From the NCBI RefSeq assembly GCF_042660675.1, contig NZ_JBHSUL010000031.1:1-64000 (forward strand): a stretch of DNA of 64,000 nucleotides, written 5' to 3'. Position 1 is the stretch's first letter, and every line of letters begins with the position of its first letter. Source of the stretch: Marinilactibacillus sp042660675. Lineage in GTDB: Bacteria; Bacillota; Bacilli; Lactobacillales; Carnobacteriaceae_A. Below the pieces are notes generated by a model. It did not search any database. It saw nothing but the letters and a program-made list of their open reading frames with translations, and was not told the DNA's origin. A program made the translations under genes and the position numbers. Below are positions 7,634 to 16,898 of the stretch, in pieces.

Positions 7634-9784
7634 ATGAAAATCGATGCATTAAAAGCATTACTAGATGAGATGACCATTGAAGAGAAAGTTGGACAGACGA
7701 TTCAATTGTCTGCTGATTTTTTCTCCGATCAATCAGAAGATATCACAGGTCCAATGAACGATATGGCAATGACCGAAGAGAAGAAGTACCAAGTTGGTTC
7801 TGTTCTTGGTATCTCAGGTGCCAAAGAAACAATTGAACTACAGAAAAGATATATAGAAGAAAGTCGTTTAAATATCCCTTTACTATTTATGGCAGATATT
7901 ATTCATGGAGACCATACTATTTTTCCAATCCCATTGGGACTCGGCGCGACATGGAATCCTGATTTGATCAAACAAACTGCGGAAATTTCAGCCAAAGAAG
8001 CGGCGATACAAGGACTTCACGTAACCTTTTCACCAATGGTCGATCTTGTCAGAGACCCTAGATGGGGAAGAGTCATGGAAGCGACTGGTGAGGATAAGTT
8101 ACTCAATAAACGTTATGCCAGAGCATTTGTGGAAGGCTATCAAGGCGAGAACTTGAAAGAAGACTTAACGAAACTCGCAGCTTGTGTGAAGCATTTTGCT
8201 GGATATGGTGCGCCACGTGGCGGTAGAGATTATAATTCAGTAGATTTGAACGAAAATACCTTAAGAGAGCACTACTTGCCAGCTTATCAAGAAGGTATTG
8301 ATGCGGGAGCAAAACTAGTGATGACCGCATTCAATACTATCGACAATATCCCGGCAACCGGAAACACACGTTTGATGCGAGATATCCTGCGTGATGAAAT
8401 GGACTTTAATGGCGTACTGATTTCTGACTGGGGTGCAATCGGCGAACTCGTTCCGCATGGCGTCGCAGAAGACAACAAAGCTGCTGCAAAACAAGCTTTG
8501 ACAGCGGGTGTGGATATCGAAATGATGTCGGCAGCCTATAGTGAACATCTAGTAGACTTAGTGAATCAAGACGAAACACTGAAAATACTTCTGGATGAAT
8601 CGGTCTGGAATATCTTGAAACTAAAAAATGACTTAGGCTTATTCGAACAGCCCTACCGTGGTGCTGATGAAGCAGCCGAAAAAGAAACAGTCTTTTCAAA
8701 CGAAAACAAGCAAGTTGCTTTAACGGTCGCAGAACAATCGATTGTTTTACTGGAAAACAATGGCGTGTTACCACTAAAAAAAGATACGAAGCTTGTTTTA
8801 ACAGGTCCGCTCAGTCAATCTACTGACCTTTTAGGTGCATGGTCTTGGAAGGGTGACAGAGAACAGACAGCGACACTGGCAGAAGCAATGGCAAAAATTG
8901 CCAATAATGATTCGTTTAGCGTAGTCGATGACCGAACATTTTTAGAAGGACAGAATAGCTTTTTCATGGAGGACATTCGTACGGCAGATACAGTGGTGGT
9001 TGCGATTGGAGAAAGTTCAGAGATGAGTGGCGAAGCAGCCAGTCGCACAAATATCACTTTGCCAGAGAACCAGTTAACGTTATTGAAAGAACTAAAAAAA
9101 CTGAATAAACAAGTTGTAGCCGTCTTAATCAACGGTCGCCCGTTGGATTTATCGGAAGTGATCCCTTTGGTAGATGGCCTTGTTGAAGCTTGGTTCCCAG
9201 GAACGATGGGTGCGGAAGCCATTACAAATGTGTTATTTGGAAACGTGAATCCTTCAGGTAAATTACCCATGTCATTTCCTAGATCTGTTGGACAGATTCC
9301 ACTAACGTACAACGAAGACAGCACTGGTAGACCAATGACAGAAGAAAAAAGAAGCGAGAAATATCTATCGAGGTATCTGGATGCTGAAAACACAGCTTTG
9401 TATCCTTTCGGTTTCGGACGCTCATATACAACCTTTGAGTATGCAAACTTGACGTTATCGAGTCAGAAAATATCTGAAGACGATGTGTTGCAAGTTTCTG
9501 TAGACGTTAGAAATACAGGTGACGTTAAAGGATTAGAAACCGTTCAAGTCTATATTCGCGATAAAGTTGGCGAAGTGGTGCGTCCAGTCAAAGAATTGAT
9601 TGATTTCAAACAAATTGAATGTACGCCAGGTGAATCAAGAACCGTTACTTTTGAGATCACAGAAAAACAGCTTCGTTACACACATGCAGACCATTCAGTC
9701 AGCAGTGATGCGGGAACTTTCTTAATCGGTATCGGTACAGATAGTACGGTTGCACTCAGTGCATCGTTTGAGTTAGAAAAATAG
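7634..9784 (+). CDS. GH3 beta-glucosidase (beta-1,2-gluco-oligosaccharide type)
   Basis: A 716-residue cytosolic glycoside hydrolase of family 3. It has an N-terminal TIM barrel (about 1-310), an alpha/beta sandwich (about 350-560) and a C-terminal fibronectin-III-like domain (about 590-710). The nucleophile aspartate is in GVLISDWGAIGE. Other family markers are KHFAGYGAPRGGRDYN and the terminal NTGDVKGLETVQVYI of the FnIII domain. There is no signal peptide. AAAGGAG precedes the ATG. In Listeria innocua the equivalent gene next to the GH94 phosphorylase prefers sophorose and sophoro-oligosaccharides; context suggests the same here. It would release glucose from the imported oligomers. Confidence 0.88.
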   Translation: MKIDALKALLDEMTIEEKVGQTIQLSADFFSDQSEDITGPMNDMAMTEEKKYQVGSVLGISGAKETIELQKRYIEESRLNIPLLFMADIIHGDHTIFPIPLGLGATWNPDLIKQTAEISAKEAAIQGLHVTFSPMVDLVRDPRWGRVMEATGEDKLLNKRYARAFVEGYQGENLKEDLTKLAACVKHFAGYGAPRGGRDYNSVDLNENTLREHYLPAYQEGIDAGAKLVMTAFNTIDNIPATGNTRLMRDILRDEMDFNGVLISDWGAIGELVPHGVAEDNKAAAKQALTAGVDIEMMSAAYSEHLVDLVNQDETLKILLDESVWNILKLKNDLGLFEQPYRGADEAAEKETVFSNENKQVALTVAEQSIVLLENNGVLPLKKDTKLVLTGPLSQSTDLLGAWSWKGDREQTATLAEAMAKIANNDSFSVVDDRTFLEGQNSFFMEDIRTADTVVVAIGESSEMSGEAASRTNITLPENQLTLLKELKKLNKQVVAVLINGRPLDLSEVIPLVDGLVEAWFPGTMGAEAITNVLFGNVNPSGKLPMSFPRSVGQIPLTYNEDSTGRPMTEEKRSEKYLSRYLDAENTALYPFGFGRSYTTFEYANLTLSSQKISEDDVLQVSVDVRNTGDVKGLETVQVYIRDKVGEVVRPVKELIDFKQIECTPGESRTVTFEITEKQLRYTHADHSVSSDAGTFLIGIGTDSTVALSASFELEK

Positions 9785-9840
9785 TCGAGTAATTAAAAAC
9801 AAGAAGAAATCAAATTGTTAAAGAGTTGAGGGGTAGTAAA

Positions 9841-12800
9841 ATGAAGGCAATCGTACAGGCACAAAAGCATATGCATACACTAGAAAATGGTCAGACCACT
9901 GTAACATTTTTACAGTCAGGTGACCTATACAAGATGAGTCACGAGAATATTATGATTAATCAGATCGAAGGAAATATGATTGATGGGTCTTTAAATAATT
10001 TGTATCTTAGAAGATTCGATGAAACCGGTGCGGTCATACAAGCGGTACCGCTACTTGGAATACAGTCAAAAAGCCGATTTTCAGTAGGAGAAAAACAAGT
10101 CAGCTGGACAGGATCAGTAGCGGATATAGAATATTCTGTGCGATTCAGCTTAGCAGAAGAAACCATCTGGTTCTGGGAAGTCACGCTTAAAGGATCTGAC
10201 GAACGAGTTGATATCGTTTACGGTCAAGATTTAGGCTTAGCTGCAGAAGGCGCTCTTAAAGCGAATGAAGCTTACGTGGCTCAGTATGTCGATCATATGG
10301 TCAGTGAAAATGATCTAGGTTTCGTCATCAGTTCCAGACAAAACCAGCCACAATCTGGAACATTTCCTTACTTACAACAAGGGAGTCTTACAGGAACTGA
10401 CGGGTTTTTAACAGACGGCTTCCAGTTCTTTGGGAAATCATATAAAGAGACGAATCAGCCTGAAGCGCTGAAAAAAGTAGCGCTAGAAAACCACAAAAGT
10501 CAATATGAATTCGACTTCAGTACGCTGAAATCTCGCTCAGTCAAATTAGATGAATCTGACACGACAACTATTGTTTTTTACAATGTATTTAAAGCGGATC
10601 ATCCAGAAGCCGTCAAAGAAGTAGAAGACCAAGAGCGTCTTCAAGCGGCTTATCAAAACTTAACACCTGAAAAACTAATACCTTGTGAACTTGTCTCAAA
10701 ACATTCAATGGTAGGGGAACCTTTACAAACGACAACTATCTCACAAGCGGATTTAAAACAACTCTATCCTAAACGAGTTCAGGATGAAGTCATTGATGAA
10801 CGGATTGTCTCTTTCTTTACAGAAAACCAAGCACACGTGGTCTTAAAAGAAAAAGAGCTCATGTTAGAGCGTCCACATGGTCAAATTCTGTTTACACATA
10901 ACAAAACCGTTCCAGACGAAAATATCATGAGTACGACTGCTTGGATGTATGGAGTCTTTAATGCACAGCTTGTCATGGGGAATACAGATATGAATAAAGC
11001 TTTGTCTAATACCCGAAACGCCGTTAACTTTTTCAAAACTAGCGGACAGCGCGTATACGTCAAGCTTGAGGGCCAATATCGACTATTAACGATGCCTTCA
11101 ATGATGGAAATCGGAATCAATTATGTGAAGTGGGTCTATCAGACAGAAACAGAAACGTTTACCGTCGTGAATCTTGCAGCGTCTGACGAGTCAACGATTC
11201 AATTAACGGTTACGAGTCAAAGTGGAAGAGCTTATGAATATCTGATTACGAATCAATTGACAATGAATAGTCGAGAATATCAGACACCAGTATGGATTGA
11301 AGAAACAATAGATGGCGTCATTGCGACATTCGATGGGCAAACAGCTGCACACAAAAAATTACCGAACCTCGCTTATAAATTTCAAGTATTGAACGCGGAC
11401 ACAACGGTTGTCGATGAAAGTGTATTTTTATCTGGCGTAGAAGAAGGCACAGCCATGCTACTAAACTTTAAAGTTGATGCAACGGATACGTTTACGTTTA
11501 CAATGGCAGGAGCACTTGATGGTAAGAATTTTGAAACAGCTGAGCTTGATTTTGAAAAAGAAACAGCAGCCTTTTCTACATTCTTTGATAAGTTGAGTAA
11601 TGGTTTTTCAATGAATGGACCGGATGCTGTGAAGTCGACAGCGGAGAAGATGAATATAACGACACGTTGGTATACGCACAATATGCTCGTTCATTATCTA
11701 GTGCCTCACGGGCTGGAACAGTTTGGCGGAGCCGCTTGGGGAACCAGAGATGTCTCTCAAGGTCCAGCAGAGTACCTAATGGCGATGCAACAATACGATA
11801 GTACGCGTGAAGTCATCAAACGTGTCTACAGTCACCAGCATATTCAAGACGGCAATTGGCCGCAATGGTTCATGTTTGATTCTTATGTAGAAGTGCAAGC
11901 TGATGAAAGTCACGGCGACGTAATTGTGTGGCCACTTAAAATGCTGGCTGATTATTTGGAAATCACAGGAGATTACAGCTTATTAGAAGAATCCGTACCT
12001 TATTTTGATCAATCAACACAAGCTTATACAACAACGACCGATGCCATTAAAGTCCATGTAGAAAAACAATTGGATTATATACAATCTCATTTCTTATGGG
12101 ATACACATTTGTCTTCTTATGGCGATGGTGATTGGGACGATACTTTGCAGCCACATGACCAGAGTCTGAAGAAAAATATGGCGAGTAGCTGGACAATTGC
12201 ACTAACGTATCAGACTCTAAAGAAATTTGCAGAAGTACTGGAAACCGTTGATCCAAAATGGTCAGTCCTCATGAATGAACGAACAGCTGAGATTGAAAAA
12301 GATTTCAAAGATTATATCTCATCAAACGATGTCGTTCCTGGCTTTGTTTATATGCCAAGGGAAGATGAAATCGTTAAGATGATTCATCCGGAAGACACAA
12401 CGACAGGGATTCAATATCGCTTATTGCCGATGATTCGCGGAATGATCAGTGAGTTGTTCACAAAAGATCAGGCAGAAAGGCATTTTGCTTTAATTCAAGA
12501 ACATTTAAATACACCAGATGGCGTTCGTCTGATGAACCGTCCGGCGACCTACCAAGGTGGTGTCAGCCGTCAATTCAAGCGTGCAGAACAAGCAGCGAAT
12601 TTTGGACGTGAGATTGGCTTAATGTACGTTCATGCGCACATTCGTTACATTGAGGCAATGGCCAAAATTGGTCAAGCGGAAGAAATTTGGAAGGGATTAG
12701 AAACCATCAACCCAATCAATATTTCATCAGTAGTTGAAAACGCAGAAGTGCGCCAAAGTAATACGTACTTTAGTAGTTCGGATGCAGATTTTTCCGACCG

Positions 12801-13203
12801 CTACGAAGCACAAGAAAATTTTGATTTAGTTAAAAAAGGCCAAGTAAAAGTAAAAGGTGGCTGGAGAATTTATTCAAGTGGACCGGGTATTTATATGAAT
12901 CAACTAATTTCAAGTGCTTTAGGTATTCGAATTCATACACAAAATTTAGTACTCGATCCCGTATTGGTAAAAGAACAAGATGAACTAAAAGTCACTTATA
13001 CCTACAACGGTTATCCAATGACGATTCAGTATCACTACGTAGACACTGAACAAGTTCATGTGCAAGTCAATGGTCAAGACATTCCGCAAACGAATTTGAA
13101 AAATCCCTATAGAAAAGCGGGAGTTGAAATCAAGCAAGCGGATCTGGAGAAAACATTATCAAAAGAAGATAACCAACTAGATGTATATTATCCAGTTTAT
13201 TGA
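9841..13203 (+). CDS. GH94 1,2-beta-oligoglucan (sophorose-type) phosphorylase
   Basis: A 1120-residue protein of glycoside hydrolase family 94. The length matches the large 1,2-beta-oligoglucan phosphorylases rather than cellobiose phosphorylases (about 800). N-terminal beta-sandwich regions (about 1-560) are followed by an (alpha/alpha)6 barrel. YGDGDWDDTLQP at residues 760-771 corresponds to the DWND-type general-acid motif. Active-site context also appears in GTRDVSQGPAEYL and in NRPATYQGGVSRQFKRAEQA. ATG 9841 follows GAGGGG; a TTG 15 bases earlier is too close to the ribosome binding site. It would phosphorolyse beta-1,2 bonds to glucose-1-phosphate, saving ATP. It is the key gene for assigning the locus substrate. 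Confidence 0.85.
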   Translation: MKAIVQAQKHMHTLENGQTTVTFLQSGDLYKMSHENIMINQIEGNMIDGSLNNLYLRRFDETGAVIQAVPLLGIQSKSRFSVGEKQVSWTGSVADIEYSVRFSLAEETIWFWEVTLKGSDERVDIVYGQDLGLAAEGALKANEAYVAQYVDHMVSENDLGFVISSRQNQPQSGTFPYLQQGSLTGTDGFLTDGFQFFGKSYKETNQPEALKKVALENHKSQYEFDFSTLKSRSVKLDESDTTTIVFYNVFKADHPEAVKEVEDQERLQAAYQNLTPEKLIPCELVSKHSMVGEPLQTTTISQADLKQLYPKRVQDEVIDERIVSFFTENQAHVVLKEKELMLERPHGQILFTHNKTVPDENIMSTTAWMYGVFNAQLVMGNTDMNKALSNTRNAVNFFKTSGQRVYVKLEGQYRLLTMPSMMEIGINYVKWVYQTETETFTVVNLAASDESTIQLTVTSQSGRAYEYLITNQLTMNSREYQTPVWIEETIDGVIATFDGQTAAHKKLPNLAYKFQVLNADTTVVDESVFLSGVEEGTAMLLNFKVDATDTFTFTMAGALDGKNFETAELDFEKETAAFSTFFDKLSNGFSMNGPDAVKSTAEKMNITTRWYTHNMLVHYLVPHGLEQFGGAAWGTRDVSQGPAEYLMAMQQYDSTREVIKRVYSHQHIQDGNWPQWFMFDSYVEVQADESHGDVIVWPLKMLADYLEITGDYSLLEESVPYFDQSTQAYTTTTDAIKVHVEKQLDYIQSHFLWDTHLSSYGDGDWDDTLQPHDQSLKKNMASSWTIALTYQTLKKFAEVLETVDPKWSVLMNERTAEIEKDFKDYISSNDVVPGFVYMPREDEIVKMIHPEDTTTGIQYRLLPMIRGMISELFTKDQAERHFALIQEHLNTPDGVRLMNRPATYQGGVSRQFKRAEQAANFGREIGLMYVHAHIRYIEAMAKIGQAEEIWKGLETINPINISSVVENAEVRQSNTYFSSSDADFSDRYEAQENFDLVKKGQVKVKGGWRIYSSGPGIYMNQLISSALGIRIHTQNLVLDPVLVKEQDELKVTYTYNGYPMTIQYHYVDTEQVHVQVNGQDIPQTNLKNPYRKAGVEIKQADLEKTLSKEDNQLDVYYPVY

Positions 13204-13328
13204 AAATAATATTCTAATAAAACAAGCGTATACACAGTGAATTGTATATAATAGAATAGACTGTTCATTTAGAAAGAATCTAGTTGAATAAGAAATGTAA
13301 CCATTCACATAAATAAGGAGGTTGGAAT

Positions 13329-14279
13329 ATGACGGGCATAAAGGAAATTGCAAAAAGAGCAAATGTTTCTATTTCAACCGTCTCTTATGCATTGAATAAT
13401 AGTCCAAGGGTCAGCGAAAAAACTAAGCAACGTATTTTAAAAATCGCTAAGGAAATGAACTATATCCCAAACCGTGCGGGACAAAATCTGCGTCGAAAAC
13501 AAACACGAATTATTGGTGTCCATTTGTCCAGTTACAGTGGGAGTTTCTACGGTGAATTATTGGACGGAATCCAACATATGGCTAAAGAACTTGGCTTTGA
13601 CATTATAGCCTGTTCAGGAGAAAAGTCGCGCCTATTTTTACCGCAAGGCATGATTGACGGTATTATTGTCTTAGACCAATTCTACCCAGATGAGCAACTC
13701 CTTGAGTATGCAAATGATGGTCATTCTATTGTTGTGCTAGATAGACAACTCGAGCATAAAAATATCCGACACGTGTTATTAGATAACAGAGAAGGTATCA
13801 AACAAGCAGTTCAGTCGCTAGTAACATCGCCATCTGAAACGATTGATATCATTAATGGTCCAAAAGGAAACTTTGATAGCCGCGAACGATTAGAAACAGC
13901 AACCCGAGAGATTAGCAAACTTGGTAAGAAATTTCGAATCTATAAAGGTTGGTTTACAGAAGAGTCTGGATTTATCGCTGCTCGCGAAATTGCTCGAGAA
14001 GCTACAAATGAGAGTCCGATTGAAATCCTTGCTTTAAACGATGAGATGGGAATTGGCGCTTATAATTACTTCAAGAAAAATGACCGCTTTAAAGATACCG
14101 AAATCAACATCACAGGTTTTGATGACTTAATGGTCAGCCGTTACCTTGATCCCCAAATGAATAGTGTCTCTTACTCTAAAAGAGAATGGGGAGCGGTCAG
14201 TATGAATACACTGTACAAAATGCTGAACGGTCAAGAAACAGAAGATAAGCTTATCTCAACACGATATAGGACCACTTGA
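13329..14279 (+). CDS. LacI-family transcriptional repressor
   Basis: A 316-residue LacI/GalR-family regulator. The N-terminal helix-turn-helix is MTGIKEIAKRANVSISTVSY, the hinge helix region ends near RAGQNLRRKQTRIIGV, and a periplasmic-binding-type effector domain follows. Its best candidate operators are the two CGAAACGTTTCG palindromes ahead of the second esterase and the binding-protein gene. ATAAGGAGG precedes the ATG. A TATAAT box at 13247-13252 hints at its own promoter after the GH94 gene. The inducer is presumably sophorose or an oligomer. The protein is slightly short for the family (usually about 330), with the C-terminus ending directly after the DNA-dimer contact region. Confidence 0.88.
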   Translation: MTGIKEIAKRANVSISTVSYALNNSPRVSEKTKQRILKIAKEMNYIPNRAGQNLRRKQTRIIGVHLSSYSGSFYGELLDGIQHMAKELGFDIIACSGEKSRLFLPQGMIDGIIVLDQFYPDEQLLEYANDGHSIVVLDRQLEHKNIRHVLLDNREGIKQAVQSLVTSPSETIDIINGPKGNFDSRERLETATREISKLGKKFRIYKGWFTEESGFIAAREIAREATNESPIEILALNDEMGIGAYNYFKKNDRFKDTEINITGFDDLMVSRYLDPQMNSVSYSKREWGAVSMNTLYKMLNGQETEDKLISTRYRTT

Positions 14280-14302
14280 AAATTGGATATTTTAAACACA
14301 AT

Positions 14303-14332
14303 AAAGGCATTTCTGAAGTAGTGCCTTTTTTG
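14303..14332 (+). terminator. Terminator of the beta-1,2-glucan locus
   Basis: AAAGGCA (14303-14309) pairs with TGCCTTT (14322-14328) and is followed by Ts. It closes the lacI-type gene. Confidence 0.75.
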
Positions 14333-14371
14333 TGTTATCCTTTCAAAAAAGACCTTAAAGGAGTAGCCCCT

Positions 14372-14830
14372 ATGGAAGAATTGACTATCCGGACAATCAC
14401 CGAAGAAAACTGGCGTGCAATCGTCGAACTCAAAGCGACCCCAGAACAAGCCGACTTTATTAGCCCAAACGCAGAGTCCATGCTCGAAGCTCTCTACGAA
14501 ACCCGCTTTAACTGGACGACTTATGGACTATATACAGAAAATCTACCCATCGGATTCGCAATGATCGGTGCATATAACAAGGAGCATCAATACATTTGGC
14601 TCGACCGCTTTATGATTGACGCCCAATCCCAAGGCAAAGGCTACGGTAAAATGTTTCTCGAAAAACTGATAGCCTTTATCAGACAAAACTGGCCCGTCAA
14701 AGATATTGTGCTCAGCATCAACGAAGAGAATCTAGCGGCCAAGCGCTTATACGAAACTTACAACTTCAAAGACACAGGACGAATCGATGAAGAAAACGGC
14801 GAACGCATCATGGTATTAAGCGAGCGATAA
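14372..14830 (+). CDS. GNAT-family N-acetyltransferase (polyamine-acetyltransferase-like)
   Basis: A 152-residue GNAT acetyltransferase. The acetyl-CoA pyrophosphate-binding loop is SQGKGYGKMFLEKLIAF, and the C-terminal NEENLAAKRLYETYNFKDTG is the usual beta5-alpha4 signature. It resembles spermine/spermidine acetyltransferases of the BltD/PaiA group, but the acceptor cannot be deduced. ATG 14372 follows AAAGGAG (14357-14363); the longer frame runs through the upstream terminator and is rejected. Base composition is higher in G+C and richer in CCC/CGC codons than the neighbours, which may mark a recent acquisition. Confidence 0.82.
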   Translation: MEELTIRTITEENWRAIVELKATPEQADFISPNAESMLEALYETRFNWTTYGLYTENLPIGFAMIGAYNKEHQYIWLDRFMIDAQSQGKGYGKMFLEKLIAFIRQNWPVKDIVLSINEENLAAKRLYETYNFKDTGRIDEENGERIMVLSER

Positions 14831-14898
14831 TTGGCGTATATAAATAGGTGGCTGAAGAGACCATCAGAAACTGATCTCCGATCAGCAAAGAGCATAAT

Positions 14899-15200
14899 AG
14901 TCCCTCTCGAAGAAGAGTGAGGTGACGAGAGGGAATGAAAGAGCGAGATAGTCCCTCTCGAAGGAGAGTCAGCTCACGAGAGGGAATGAAAGAGCGAGAT
15001 AGTCCCTTTCGAATGAGAATGAGGTGACGAGAGGGAATGAAAGAGCGAGATAGTCCCTCTCGAAGGAGAGTGAGGTCACGAGAGGGAATGAAAGAGTGAG
15101 ATAGTCCCTCTCGAAGGAGAGTTAAGTCACGAGAGGGAATGAAAGAGTGAGATAGTCCCTCTCGAAGGAGAGTTAGCTCACGAGAGGGAACGAAAGAGCA
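14899..15200. repeat. Tandem array A: six copies of a 51-bp palindromic unit
   Basis: Units start at 14899, 14950, 15001, 15052, 15103 and 15154, an exact 51-bp period. Each begins AGTCCCTCTCG and contains an inverted CGAGAGGGA about 16 bases later, so every unit can form a 9-bp stem. Stem arms are nearly invariant (one C-to-T change in unit 3). Loops and linkers vary, including paired changes such as TGAGGTGA and TCAGCTCA. The last unit is partial. Related 51-bp units occur at 42473-42922. There are no unique spacers, so this is not CRISPR. Function is unknown. Confidence 0.9.
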
Positions 15201-15239
15201 AAAGTCAGCCAGCTCCGAAATAGGAGAGGCATGATGGCT

Positions 15240-15278
15240 TAAAAAAATAAGGTGCTTCCCGCCAAGGGAAGCACCTTA
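15240..15278 (-). terminator. Terminator of the aminopeptidase gene
   Basis: A 13-bp perfect stem (15248-15260 with 15266-15278) with a GCCAA loop. On the minus strand it is followed by a run of Ts (As at 15240-15247 on the plus strand). It terminates pepS and may also stop read-through from array A. Confidence 0.85.
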
Positions 15279-15296
15279 TTTAAATAACTTAGAAAT

Positions 15297-16535
15297 TTAA
15301 GCCCAAGTCCCTTTACGGAATACTGGGACACGCGTACCATCTTCACGAATACCATCGATATCCATTTCATTTGAACCTACCATGAAATCAACATGGACGT
15401 CAGAACGGTTCAAACCAGCAGCTTTTAAGTCTTCTTCAGACATTTCAGTACCGCCTTTAAGGTTGAATGCGTAAGCAGAACCCAAAGCAAAGTGATTTGA
15501 AGCATTCTCATCAAATAATGTATTAAAGAATGTTAAACCAGATTGAGAGATCGGAGACTCGTCTGGAACAAGTGCAACTTCACCTAAACGAGCAGATCCT
15601 TCGTCTGTTTCAACAAGTTGTTGGATAACATCTTCGCCTTTTTCAGCAGTTACTTTAGTTACTTTACCATCTTTGAAGTGGAATTCCATTCCTTCGATGA
15701 TGTTTCCTGCATAGCTTAAAGGTTTAGTCGAAACAACTACGCCATCTACACGATTTGCATCGGGAGCAGTGAACACTTCTTCAGTCGGCATATTTGCCAT
15801 GAAGCGTTCGCCACGAACGTTAAAGCTTCCAGCACCTTCCCATAGGTGACCATCAGGCAATCCAACCGTTAAGTCAGTTCCAGGACCTGTATAGTGTAAA
15901 GCAACGAATTGCTCTTTATTTAATTCTTCCGCTTTCGCTTCAAGCGTTTTATCTTTAGCTTCCCAAGTTGCAATTGGGTTTTCGTCATATAAGTGGACAG
16001 CCTTAAAAATGGCATCCCATAAAGCATCTAATTGTTCTTCTGTTGAATTTAAATCAGGGAAAACTTTAGCTGCCCATTTTTCACCAGCAGCCGCAGCGAC
16101 TAACCAGCTGACTTTGTTAGACTGAGTCGCTTTTCTCATTGCAGATAAAGCACGACCAGCAGCCGTTTGATAAGCAGCGATCTTAGAGTTATCTAATCCT
16201 TGTAAAGAATCTGGATCAGATGAACGAAGGCTGATACGACTAGCGCCTTTTTCAATATGATCTAAACTTTCATCAACTTTATATTGCGGAATATCCGTCA
16301 AGACTTCTTGAGAAGCATGTTCAAAAGTTGAACGACTCACGATATCATCCGTCCACTTAACGATCACTTCTTTAGCGCCTTTTTGATAAGCAGCTTCAGT
16401 CACCAAACGTGCAAGTGGTGCTTGGTCAACATCAACACTTAATACAACCGTATGGCTTTTCTGTACGTTAACACCAGTCGTCACGATTAGGTCAGCGTAT
16501 TTCTTCAATAAATTGTCAAAATTTTCTAAGGTCAT
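15297..16535 (-). CDS. pepS: M29-family aminopeptidase (PepS/AmpS)
   Basis: A 412-residue cytosolic metallo-aminopeptidase of family M29. It removes N-terminal residues from peptides using two divalent metal ions. Family blocks are the VSKPLSYAGNIIEGMEFHFK-like segment with its metal-binding Glu, NHFALGSAYAFNLKGG with a His ligand, and the C-terminal RSDVHVDFMVGSNEMDIDG with His/Asp ligands. The start at 16535 is chosen for AGGAGG (complement of 16543-16548); a longer frame to 16586 lacks a signal. It is monocistronic with its own terminator. Its role is peptide utilisation, typical of lactic acid bacteria. Confidence 0.92.
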   Translation of the reverse strand: MTLENFDNLLKKYADLIVTTGVNVQKSHTVVLSVDVDQAPLARLVTEAAYQKGAKEVIVKWTDDIVSRSTFEHASQEVLTDIPQYKVDESLDHIEKGASRISLRSSDPDSLQGLDNSKIAAYQTAAGRALSAMRKATQSNKVSWLVAAAAGEKWAAKVFPDLNSTEEQLDALWDAIFKAVHLYDENPIATWEAKDKTLEAKAEELNKEQFVALHYTGPGTDLTVGLPDGHLWEGAGSFNVRGERFMANMPTEEVFTAPDANRVDGVVVSTKPLSYAGNIIEGMEFHFKDGKVTKVTAEKGEDVIQQLVETDEGSARLGEVALVPDESPISQSGLTFFNTLFDENASNHFALGSAYAFNLKGGTEMSEEDLKAAGLNRSDVHVDFMVGSNEMDIDGIREDGTRVPVFRKGTWA

Positions 16536-16822
16536 TATGATTCCTCCTAAAATGTCAAAACGCTCACTTAATATAATATCACACAATTGACGTTATCGCG
16601 AGAAAGGGGTCATGATAACCATTGTTACATAAAAATTAGGGGATACTTAGCATCGAATTGTAAAATTTTGTTATTAATCAACTACTTGTGATTGGTAGTA
16701 TAATAACATTGAAATAACTAATTATTAATAACAAACGTTATAAAAAGCTTGAAAAAACAGTGTTTTAATAACCTTTGTTTTTTAGTATACTAGCTTAGTG
16801 CAGTACAAATTAACTTTTAAAT

Positions 16823-16843
16823 ACATGTTAATCATGTTATACT
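16823..16843 (+). promoter_or_regulatory. Candidate operator and -10 box ahead of the TetR-type gene
   Basis: ACATGTTAATCATGT (16823-16837) is an inverted repeat (ACATG, 5-base centre, CATGT) directly abutting TATACT (16838-16843). The position suggests autoregulation by the downstream TetR-type protein. The rest of the 16536-16898 gap is AT-rich, with several TAAC/GTTA motifs and no gene I can support. Confidence 0.4.
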
Positions 16844-16898
16844 TATGTGGTTGTATAACTAAGTAAGGTAGAAAATTTTTTTGAGGGAGTCAAAGAAG

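Noticed and set aside
8103..9393. Several minus-strand open frames within the GH3 gene (longest 192 codons)
   Set aside because: They mirror the codon structure of a clearly conserved GH3 gene, have no ribosome binding sites and show no recognisable protein motifs.
14899..15200. CRISPR array
   Set aside because: There are no unique spacers of constant size: the whole 51-bp unit is repeated with small changes, and no cas genes are nearby. The same holds for 42473-42922 and 47683-47886.
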